The notes below the pieces were generated by a model. That model searched no databases. It was not told the origin of the DNA and saw only the letters and a list, made by a program, of their open reading frames with translations. The position numbers were made by a program, and so were the translations under genes. A DNA stretch of 25,860 nt from positions 1-25,860 of the forward strand of contig JALLAP010000031.1 in assembly GCA_036939355.1 (NCBI GenBank). Reading direction: 5' to 3'. This DNA comes from Thalassiosira profunda (taxonomy: Eukaryota; Bacillariophyta; Thalassiosirophyceae; Thalassiosirales; Thalassiosiraceae). Below, piece after piece: positions 16,208-24,623 of this stretch; positions within the stretch are counted from its first letter, which is position 1; every line of letters starts with the position of its first letter.

Positions 16208-19200
16208 ATGTCTGCCAACAGGGCTACAAAAGAATTGGAAGAGATGTCCACCTCGTCGTCCGCCTCGTCATCCCTCGAGCTCCAGCCAAACATATCACGC
16301 AATGGGATCCAAGCTGACGACCACGTCTGGGTGGCTGCTGACGGACAGGAGGTCAGCGGCGGTGCCGAAAAGGGCGCGGGCGAACGGGAGAAAGAACAGC
16401 TGGAGTGTGACGAATTGCAGCAAGCGCGCAACCGGCAGATGGAGGCCCTCGCTGCGGCGCAGGGTGCGGAGGAAAACGCCGGGAGGGCGCAGACAAGCCA
16501 CGGAGATGCCCGCCTGATACCACCCACTGCTAATACTGGCAAACCTGCGGTATGCAACAAAAATGAGCAGGCGCCGACACAGTCTGACTTTGCAAAAAAA
16601 GCCGGGGAGCACGAACAGTGCAATGGCGAGGCGAGAACCATCTCGGCGGACTCAAATGTGGATGGTGGCCCCGCAGAGGAGCACCCCCGAAAAGATGTCT
16701 TTCTCAACATTAGGAAAGATTCCGAGTACAAGGCGTTGATGTTTGCTCAATTCACGAAGCTGGGGCTCGGGTCGAAAGTGGATGAGAGCGTTGTTAATCA
16801 AGTGCTCAACGAATTGAAGGGGAGGGGAGGTAGAATCTTCAAATTGATACGACATAGCAGCACCCGCTTTGAAGGGGCGGACGATGATGCGGCTCTGAAA
16901 TGTACGTGGTTCAACTTTCGTTTTGTCACCTTTGCATCTCACAACTCACATACGCATTTTTCTAGCAATACGGTACCATTTCCAATCGAGGAATACATGC
17001 CGTCAACAATGGCACGATCCGAATGCTGAACAGAATTCAGATGTGGTTCTCATCATGAGTGAAAATCCTCAATACAAAGCCGTGATGCATGCACTGTTCC
17101 GCCAGTTGGGGCGCGGGACCTCGGTAGATGAGGAGAGGGTGGACAGAGTGTTCCAGACGGTGAGAAGGGAAGATGGGAAATTCTTCAAAAGGGCATATCG
17201 TGGTAACGCACGCGAGGAAGTGGACGAAGGAGGAGCTAAAGAGAGTGAGTAGCCAAAGCCGTTCTTGTTTCTAAGCAAGGTAGAGACCATCCACTCACAA
17301 GTTTGTTCCTCCACCGCTCTCAGCGATCAGAAGGCACACGAGGAGTAGGAACTCGACTTATCAAGAATGGGGCAAAGGATCCACATCGAAATGGGTAGAC
17401 GCTCTGTCGCCTGAAGATTGTGAGGAGATCGAGTACACCGCAAACGATGTCTTTCTCAACTTCACCAAAGACCCTGGTTACAAGGCGTTGATGTTTGCAC
17501 AATTCAAGAAGCTGGGGCTGGGGCAGAAAGTAAGTGAGAGCGCAGTGAATGAAGTGTTTCAAGCCTTGAAGAAAAGGGGAGGTAGATTCTTCAAGGTCGC
17601 ACACGCTAGCCATGAAATCCACGAGGAGATTGGAGACGAGGTGGCTTTGGAGAGTGAGTAACCGTTCCCCTTCTCGACAGGATGCCTTGATCCTCTCACT
17701 AATCGCTCCCTTCTCCCAGTAATCTAAAAACACATTCAGCGCAGGGGCGAAACGTCTCGAGAGTGGTATGATCCAAATACCGCCACCAAATACAGCGAAA
17801 AGGATGCCTTTCTCAACATGACAAAAGATCCGGAATACAAGACCTTGATGTATGCGCATTTCAAGGAACTGGGGCGTGGCCGAAACGTGGACGAGAATAG
17901 GGTGCAGGAAGTGTTTCAGGCATTGAAGAGAAGGGGAGGCAGAATCTTCAAAGTGATAAGCATTCAGAGCCATGCACATGACGAAGTCGACGACGCTGCG
18001 GCTTTGGAGAGTGAGTTGTCTTGTCTTATTGTTTTGCTTTACTCGAATCAATCTCATATCTACCTCTCGCTCCAGTAATAAGGAGTCAGATGAGGCGCAG
18101 GAACGAAAGGTCTAAAAACTGGCTTGACCCCATCGAGTACAAACCAAATGATGTCTTTCTGACCATGTCCAAAGATCCTGGGTATAAGGCGTTGATGTTT
18201 GCACAATTCAAGAAGCTGGGGCTTGGGTCAAAGGCAGACGAGAGCGCTGTGAAAGAAGTGATCGACACGTTGAAGAAAAGGGGAGGTAGAATCTTCAAGT
18301 TGATACGCAATAGCATCACCGAATATCGAGAAGCGGACGATGAGGCAGCTCTGAAAGGTACGTTGCTTTGCCCATTTCTTCAGCATGTTTGCTGTTCCAC
18401 CAACGTGACAAACCAACTCCTTCCTCCAGCAATAAGGGCACACATGAGGCGCAGGAACGAATTTTCTGACCAATGGTGTGGCGAGAATGAGAAGCCTCCT
18501 GCAGTAGATTCCACCAACAGTTTGCCAACAGAGGTGGTCTCGCTTCTTGGCGACGGAGAGACGCTGGATGTTGGTGCTTCGAGGCCCGGGAGGAAGAGGC
18601 AAAAGCCCAAAATTTTCATGGAGGCACAAGGCCAGGACGTGCTGGTGCAGGAGGAGCTGGCTAAGCAACGACGAGCCTATTCCAAGAAGAGGAGGAAGGG
18701 CGCCAACAATAGCAAACCTTTTTCTACCAATGAAATCCGAGCGTTCGAGCAAGGGTGCATTGTTCATGGGTGGGGCAACTGGGAGATCGTTGTCAAAGAA
18801 TTTATTCCTGACAGAACAGCCGAAGCGTGCGAACAGCACGCTGCCATGATTATGAAGCGCCACCCAGAGGTGCCAGAACGTTTATTGGGGGATCATAACA
18901 GAACTTGGGCTGATAAAGGGGAACCAAAATCACTCCCCGTAGGCTGGCAAAGCCCAACCTCGGATGGGGCTACTCAGTTTACTGAAAAGATGGAGAAGAA
19001 GGGTAAGCGCCCCCCAAAGGGACTGTCGCCGGTTGGTGCTGAGCCATGCGAGGATCTTGGCGTTGGCTGGACGAAAAAGAACGTCGCACGGGGCGCCACC
19101 AAGGAGGATAAGTACTACTTCAGCCCCGAGGGCAAACAATTCTATAGCACGGTGCAGGCGAGGCGCTATCTGGACAGAGCAGGAGCAAATGCTAAGAAGG

Positions 19201-21452
19201 AGAGGACTGCAGCTTCGAGGAAAGGGAAAGGAGCTGGTGCTGATCCCTCAGCAAACAAGAATGCAGCTGCACCTCCGTCGAAGAAGAAGGCGAAACGAGT
19301 TTCATCAGAGGCAGATTGCAACCCCTATAGGAAGCTTGCCGAAGAAGGAGCTGCCGTTGGATGTGAAGAGTGCCAAAAGGAGCTCGAAGCAGGGAGAAGA
19401 CGGGGCAGAGGGCATGACGACTGCTGTCCACGAGGACGCAAAGGCCGAGACGAACGCAGCCCCAGTCCGTCGCCGTCCAAACCCAAATCTGCCGCGACCA
19501 CGACCAGGATCCAAGGCGGAGTCCAGTCAGCAAGCAAGAATGCTGCTGCATCCAACGATGCATACCTCAGTGTCAAGAAAGATCCTGGGTACAAGGCCAT
19601 CATGTTTGCATGCTTCAAGGAAATGGGGTATGCGGCGAACGTAGACGATGGCATTGCAAATGAAGTGCTTCGAACGCTGAAGAAGAGAGGAGGCAGAATC
19701 TTTAGACTGAGAAAGGGGGCGAACAGCAAGGGCGGCGCAGCGGCGCACACCAGTTATGAAGAGGTAGATGATGAGGGAGCTCTGAAGAGTACGTTGTTCA
19801 TCTTTTTGTCGTCCTCGAGTGTCCTCACAAGCTCATCGTGCCCCTGCTTCTTCTCTTCTCTAGCAATAAAGTGGCACTTCAGAAACAGGAAGGCATCGCA
19901 TGACGAGTGGGGTCAAAATTCCGTATCTGGTGATCCAGTGCCTTGCAAAGACGGAGAAGAACGTAGTCCCAGCCCATCGCCGTCCAAACCTACTACTGGC
20001 GCAGACACCAAGCGGAACAAGAGCGCCAATTCTGCGGAACCAACGATGGAGACAAATGCAACAGAACTCGCACGCAAACGAGTCTCACCAGCAAATTCTG
20101 TGGAAGAGACAAAGCTTGAAACCAAACCTCCGGGCGCTTCCTCCAGGATACGTGCTAAAGCAGGAGCTGCCACTGGATGCAGTGTTTGCCATACGGAGCT
20201 CGAAACAGGAAAAAGACCGCATGATGTTGCGCATGATGTTTGCTGTCCCCGCAAATTGCGATCACCCGATCAGCAGCTCAGAAAGCGCCCAACGGAGCTA
20301 GAAACAGGGGAAAAATTGGACCGTGATAAATGCTGCTCTCAAGTACCAGTACGCACAGGAGAAACACCTTCCAAACGAAACTCAGCTACAGATACCTTGC
20401 ATGTGCTCGAAAATAACAATACCCGCATACGTGCCGACACAGAGCTACACAAAGAGAAGGAGGCAAAGAAATGGAAGAAGCCGCATGCGACCTCCTCTAC
20501 ATGGCAGTGCCACAAATGCCACAATGAAAACTCAATTGAGAAGCCCAAACGATGCGGTGCGTGCAGGGCGTGGAGGGATGGCAAGAGGGAGAGTTGTAGC
20601 AACAAGAAGAAAAAGGACGAGCCGGGCATCCCAGCTGAGGCAAACGGCAAATCAGGTCGCTGGAAGAAGATTCCGAGGGCTGCAGGCAAGGGTTCTGCGA
20701 AAGAAGTTCCTCTGCCGCCTGGCTCCAGTGCGAATTTGAGTGGAGTCGACGCCACATGGCCCCAAGAACTAGCTGCAACTGCAACTGCTACATATTCCCA
20801 CGTGGGGCTGACGCGCGAGGGATCTGATGAGACGATTCGTCTCGGGAAAAGAAAAGATCCGCCCGATAAGATGGATTCAGTTGCTGCTCTTAGGGCAGAG
20901 CTTAGGCGGGAAAAGTGGAAAGTGAGGAAGTTGGAAAGAATGAACTCTACGCAGATGGGTCGTTTTGAGCAGGAGAGGAGGAAGGTGAGAGAGTTGAAAA
21001 AGCTGAACAGTGAGATGAGCAATCACTTGGAGGAGGTGAGGGGCGATCTCGAAGTCGAAAAGGAAACTGTGCAACAGCAACTTCTTGCAACGGACCGTTG
21101 GCAGGGTCGCTTCGACGAGCTTGCAAGAAGGGCCGAATCAGGCCCGGTCAATGGGGCTGTGATTGCCGAGCTTCGCAGCCGGCCCCTTGCGAGTGGTGCA
21201 TCGCACAATATGGAGGCGCCAGGAGCACGCTTCCGTAAGATCAAGGTGGGAAGGATCTCCGGGTTCCCCATCGTTGTGAAACAGGGCAGGGGCAGACACG
21301 AAGCCATTCTCGTCGAATGCGACGAGGACCCCGAACGGTTCATCGCCCGGCACTCCGGCCAGGAGGTGAAAATTCGGTGGAAGATTGCGGGCTATGACGA
21401 CTTTGTGCTCGCGAACGATGTGCGCCTGCTGGGCGGCAACACGGTATGGTAG
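16208..21452 (+). CDS. Large multi-module putative chromatin protein: six DUF6824-like modules, SANT, MBD-like, RanBP2 zinc finger, coiled coil, Tudor-like end
   Basis: My model has seven exons: 16208-16901, 16966-17244, 17324-17653, about 17720 or 17762-18010, 18076-18357, 18430-19788 and 19864-21452. All introns are GT-AG, 64-79 nt where the ends are clear, and phase 1. Six modules of about 70 residues recur, each of the form DVFLxxxKDPGYKALMFAQF, LKKRGGRIFK, DDEAALK, then (after the intron) IRxHxRRRNE. This resembles DUF6824 with the DVLxGRG loop lost. After module five come a SANT/Myb-like part (about 18713-18890, GWGNWEIVVKEF, DRTAEACEQHA) and an MBD-like part (about 19050-19180, GWTKKNVARG, YYFSPEGKQFYS). 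After module six come a RanBP2-type finger (WQCHKCHNEN...CGACRAW, near 20500), a coiled coil (20865-21135) and a Tudor-like end (VKIRWKIAGYDDFVLANDV). A nuclear DNA- or histone-binding role is inferred. Exon 4 has a problem stop (see findings). Start 16208 is the first ATG of the long frame. Confidence 0.75.
16694..18462 (+). repeat. Five tandem DUF6824-like modules, one intron each
   Basis: Module cores run at 16694-16901, 17040-17244, 17446-17653, 17803-18010 and 18150-18357. Each is followed by an intron and then by the RRR-type tail at the start of the next exon. Start-to-start spacing is 346, 406, 357 and 347 bases. Introns split every module at the same codon in phase 1, so the unit that duplicated is 'tail of one module, linker, core of the next', flanked by half introns. 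A sixth module lies apart at 19557-19788. Modules 1, 3 and 5 are closest to one another in words such as GGCGTTGATGTTTGC. Confidence 0.85.
19557..19890 (+). repeat. Sixth, separated copy of the DUF6824-like module
   Basis: The core is DAYLSVKKDPGYKAIMFACF, then LKKRGGRIFRLRKG and VDDEGALK, followed by a 75-base phase-1 intron (19789-19863) and the tail IKWHFRNRK. It lies between the MBD-like part and the zinc finger, not in the tandem block. It keeps the same intron position as the other five, so it descends from the same duplicated exon unit. A longer loop (NSKGGAAAHTSYEE) sets it apart. Confidence 0.8.
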
Positions 21453-21567
21453 GAAGATAGTGTTTCGATGGGTTAAAATCAGAGAGTACTAGGTATTATG
21501 TTAGTGTATTGAATTTGATGGCCGCAACCTCTTGCAACGCTCGCGTTTTATGAGTAGATCTCAGGCC
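21453..21567. other. Short convergent intergenic gap
   Basis: These 115 bases lie between the stop codons of two convergent genes, so the two 3' UTRs probably overlap. The sequence is more A/T-rich than the genes around it. No element is recognised. Confidence 0.5.
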
Positions 21568-22803
21568 TCAGTCCTCCAGATAGTACCCCACAAGGTTGTG
21601 CTGGTGCTCCCGCGCCTCGAGGAGCTTGTCCTCTCCCGGCACCACCTGTCTCTCGTCCGACCGGCCCAACGCCAGGTCCAGCTCCTTCCTTGACATTTCC
21701 TTAGACTTCCGACTCCGCCGCGTCTCCTTGCTGGCGTCGTCCTCGTCCCAATCGTCCGAAGTGGGCGTGGGATCGATGTCCAAATCGAGCACCTCGTCGT
21801 CTTCGTCGTCGTCCTCGCCCGACCCGCTCCTGCTTTTGGGTTCGTGCGCCCGCTTCCACTCCTCCATGATCATCGCCTCCTTCTCCCGCTGCACGGACGT
21901 GTAGTCGGCCAAGCTCGACGTCGCGTTGGGCGGTTCGTAGGCCGAGATTCCCGTGAACATCGTGGCCTTCGTCTCGTCGTCCCCGAGGGTGTCCCCCTCG
22001 GTGTATCCCGTAAATCCGGTGAACCCCGTGTATCCCGTGACGGCCGTGCTAGCTCGGCTATTGAGCGTGCCAACGGTAGCCGTCTCCTCGTCGTCCTCCT
22101 CCTGGTACTGCCGGTAGTGATCCTCGCCGAACTTGTCCCGGTGACTCCTCCTCCCAAACCCAAATCGTCGCGGGCGCAGGGTTGGCCGGGACTCCTCCTC
22201 GCCCTTCGGCCGCTTGGGCTGCCACTCCTTCGTGGCGTCGTCGTCGTCGTTGAACAAACAATGGTACGCGCAGCACGCGCTCCCCATGCAGCACAGGGCA
22301 AACACCGAAACGGCCAGGCCGAAGACCAAATCCCACTGATCCGCCGTCCAATCCGACGGCGGGCTCTCGTAGAACTCCCACGCTTTTGTGCCCGCGTCCT
22401 CGGCCTTGTTCTGGACGTAGGATTGGAAGCCGCTCACTGTACCCTCATCATCGTCTCTGTAGCCGCCGTCGGCATCGGCGTCGTAATCGTAATAGAGGCT
22501 GCCGCTGGAGACGACGTAGTCGTTGTCGTCGTCTCCGGCGGCGGCGGCGTCGTCCAGGTAGTATTGGTCGTCGTGATGTTGGTACTGCTGCGCGTCGTCG
22601 TTAATTTGGTCGTCGGTTTGGTCATCGTCATTCGCCAGGCGCCTGTGCGAGGCGTCGGCGTGGAGCGGCCGCGCCTCCGACGGCAGCCGATCGGGCACGG
22701 AGCGTTGTCCAACGAGGGCGGCCTCTTGCCCACGGGCCAGCGGGCAGATGGCCAGCGCGGACAGGGCCGCGAATGGAAGTGTGCACGAGATGTGGCGCCT
22801 CAT
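21568..22803 (-). CDS. Acidic type I membrane protein, function unknown
   Basis: This single-exon frame encodes 411 residues, with ATG in AAAAATGAGG context. A signal peptide (RRHISCTLPFAALSALAICP, cut near residue 25) is followed by an Asp/Tyr/Gln-rich acidic segment (about 55-125) with runs such as DDQYYLDD. A short part with Trp (AWEFYESPPSDWTADQWD) precedes one membrane span (about 158-184) that is Cys-rich (FALCCMGSACCAYHCLF). The cytoplasmic tail of about 225 residues is highly charged and includes TGYTGFTGFTGYTEG and an acidic DDDEDDEVLDLDID run. I do not recognise a family. An acidic ectodomain on a type I membrane protein in a diatom could bind cations or long-chain polyamines at the silica-deposition vesicle or plasma membrane, but that is speculation. 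Confidence 0.78.
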   Translation of the reverse strand: MRRHISCTLPFAALSALAICPLARGQEAALVGQRSVPDRLPSEARPLHADASHRRLANDDDQTDDQINDDAQQYQHHDDQYYLDDAAAAGDDDNDYVVSSGSLYYDYDADADGGYRDDDEGTVSGFQSYVQNKAEDAGTKAWEFYESPPSDWTADQWDLVFGLAVSVFALCCMGSACCAYHCLFNDDDDATKEWQPKRPKGEEESRPTLRPRRFGFGRRSHRDKFGEDHYRQYQEEDDEETATVGTLNSRASTAVTGYTGFTGFTGYTEGDTLGDDETKATMFTGISAYEPPNATSSLADYTSVQREKEAMIMEEWKRAHEPKSRSGSGEDDDEDDEVLDLDIDPTPTSDDWDEDDASKETRRSRKSKEMSRKELDLALGRSDERQVVPGEDKLLEAREHQHNLVGYYLED

Positions 22804-23232
22804 TTTTTCCTGGCAGCCAATTGCAATTGGCGCTACAACGTAGTTCTGAAGTCAGCACTGGGCAAGGCCAGTTAAGGTCGAGAGGCAAACGATGGAGGTT
22901 GGCTATGGGTGATGCTCTTCGTCGCGGCGCTTGGGTTGCGAGGGGCTTGATCTCGTTCGTTACGTTGGGGTGCTTGCAACTTGTTGCTACGTACCTAACA
23001 AGTGGGTAGTAAGTTCTGATATTCTACATACGGAGGAATAAGGTACAACTACCATCGCTTACGCGCCGGCCAGCCTTCTGCGAGAAAGGGAAGAACCCGG
23101 ACCTGATTTTTTGAGGACTCCGTGAAGGAAGGACCGCAAAAACGGACGGAAGGACCAAGGACGAGGATCCGCAGCGCCGGCAGCCGCCAGCCGCCAGCCA
23201 GCCGCACAAAACGCCGCGGCCGCCTCTCAACC
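22804..23232. other. Divergent intergenic region, shared promoter area
   Basis: About 430 bases separate two divergently transcribed genes (membrane protein to the left, His-rich protein to the right), so both promoters lie here. I see GCCGCCAGCC repeats near 23179-23200, just before the start of the His-rich gene, and no other element. Frames on either strand are short and Arg-rich. Confidence 0.5.
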
Positions 23233-24469
23233 ATGACGGACTTTCCCCTGCCGAGCAACGTCAAGGAGGTCCTCTCCCGCCTCCCGGTGAAGGACCAGGG
23301 TGAGTGAAATTGTGAATTGGCGCGGGTGGGCGAATCGCGGCGGTTCGGCGCTTGGTAGCCCTCATATGCGAGGCCGCGCCGATCCGGATCGATTCTTTCT
23401 GAGGCGAGGAAGAGGAGCGCCGATGGTGGATAGTGGGGCGAGCCGAAGGGCATTTCGGTTGTTTCGATGGCTACACAATCGCGTCGGCTCGCGCAATTCG
23501 CTCGCCCGCGACTGTCTATCTGCAATGCATTTCCCGGCCGCCGGCGTCGTGGAGAGTGCTGAGACACATCTTGTGCTTGCGCGCGTTTGTTGATAATTGC
23601 AGCTTCCCTCGCTCACAATATGCCACCTTCGTCCCTTTTCTTTCCCTGTACAGTCGTCCTACGATCGTACATTGCCGGCCTGCGCGATCAGCTCAAGGTG
23701 CGTAGTTAGTATAACATTGCAACACAATTCATGATATTAATTTGTACATAATATCCACTGATACACTCTCCTGCAACTCATTACACATAACAGGAGTACA
23801 AGGTCCGCGCCGAGAATGCCGACGACGATCCGCACGCCCACTATCACGGCCACGAGAAATGCACGGCGGATCACGGCCACGATTCCCATGGCCACGACGA
23901 GAAAGAGGCCGGCCACGACGCGCACGAGGTGAGGAGATGATGTATCATCTGATAGTTCCTGTTGTTAGGGAATTAAAGATGCATTGACACGATCTGTTGA
24001 TATGATTTTCTCCAGCACAAGCACCACGAACACGAACACAAGCACGAAGATGGCCACACTTGCGAACACGAGCACGAGGCTGGCCATTCTCACGAGGTGA
24101 GGATGTGTTGAGGGGCTTCTTGATGCACTACAACTACTCGAAATCTATGCAGGACTACTTACTAATTGCAAACTTGTCTCATCCATCAAAGCATGGCCAC
24201 TCTTGCGAGCACGAGCACAAGGAGGCTGGCCATTCTCACGAGGTGAGGAATATGATGAATGATTACCACTTTCTTCTTGGCGCATCATACTTACTCAAAC
24301 AATCCCATTGTTCTTTCAACCAATGCAGCATGCGCACGATCACAACGAAAAGAAGGACGAAGAAATGCCGGCCTGGAAGAAGCGCGCCATGGAGAGCGGT
24401 GGGGATGCCAACGCGGCTCCGTTCGGGGGGAGCTGGGGCGCCGAAAGCTCGATGGATGCTACAAAATAA
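23233..24469 (+). CDS. His-rich (HxH/HEHEH) metal-binding-type protein from six short exons
   Basis: Six exons, 23233-23299, 23654-23697, 23794-23928, 24016-24096, 24192-24242 and 24329-24469, join in frame to give 172 residues. All introns are GT-AG; the first is phase 1 (354 nt), the other four phase 0 (86-96 nt). The N-terminus is helical (DFPLPSNVKEVLSRLPVKDQ, VVLRSYIAGLRDQLKEYK). The middle, about 75 residues, is packed with His and acidic residues in motifs such as HAHYHGHEK, HKHHEHEHKHE and CEHEHEAGHSHE, with occasional Cys. The C-terminus reads MPAWKKRAMESGG and AAPFGGSWGAESS, a conserved-looking tail. I infer binding of Zn, Ni, Cu or Co, for example as a metal store or chaperone. No signal peptide or membrane span is seen. 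The start has AACCATGAC context. Each exon alone is too short to stand out. Confidence 0.8.
24016..24242 (+). repeat. Tandemly duplicated His-rich exons
   Basis: Exons 4 (24016-24096) and 5 (24192-24242) end in near-identical code, GGCCACNCTTGCGANCACGA then GCAC and GAGGCTGGCCATTCTCACGAG, and both continue into GTGAGGA at the donor. The introns are diverged beyond the donor. Both exons are symmetric phase 0-0, so duplication or loss keeps the frame. This looks like a tandem exon duplication extending the metal-binding tract. Confidence 0.8.
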
Positions 24470-24574
24470 GCACGAGAAGAATGGAGTGTCCATTCCATTG
24501 AGCGATCCATAGAAGTCTCTGATCTGCAGAAGCAACTCCTATGATTCCTAATATCCTAAGAAACGTCAGCATTT

Positions 24575-24597
24575 GTCTCGTGTTAATGTCACGAGAC
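24575..24597. repeat. Perfect 8-bp inverted repeat in a convergent intergenic gap
   Basis: GTCTCGTG (24575-24582) and CACGAGAC (24590-24597) are exact reverse complements separated by the loop TTAATGT. The hairpin lies between the 3' ends of the His-rich gene (+, ends 24469) and the glycosyltransferase (-, ends 24624). It could shape either 3' end, but eukaryotic genes do not need such a hairpin and chance is possible. Confidence 0.45.
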
Positions 24598-24623
24598 GAG
24601 TTGCAGAGTGCCTCTATGCCCCG

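Noticed and set aside
17738..17745. Acceptors CATTCAG and GCGCAG for exon 4 of the module gene
   Set aside because: Both put the module-four frame out of register. Only 17720 (with the stop) or 17762 keeps it.
21844..22875. 343-residue + strand open frame with Val-rich strings
   Set aside because: It is the antisense image of the Asp-rich membrane protein; GTC/GTC runs are the complement of GAC codons.
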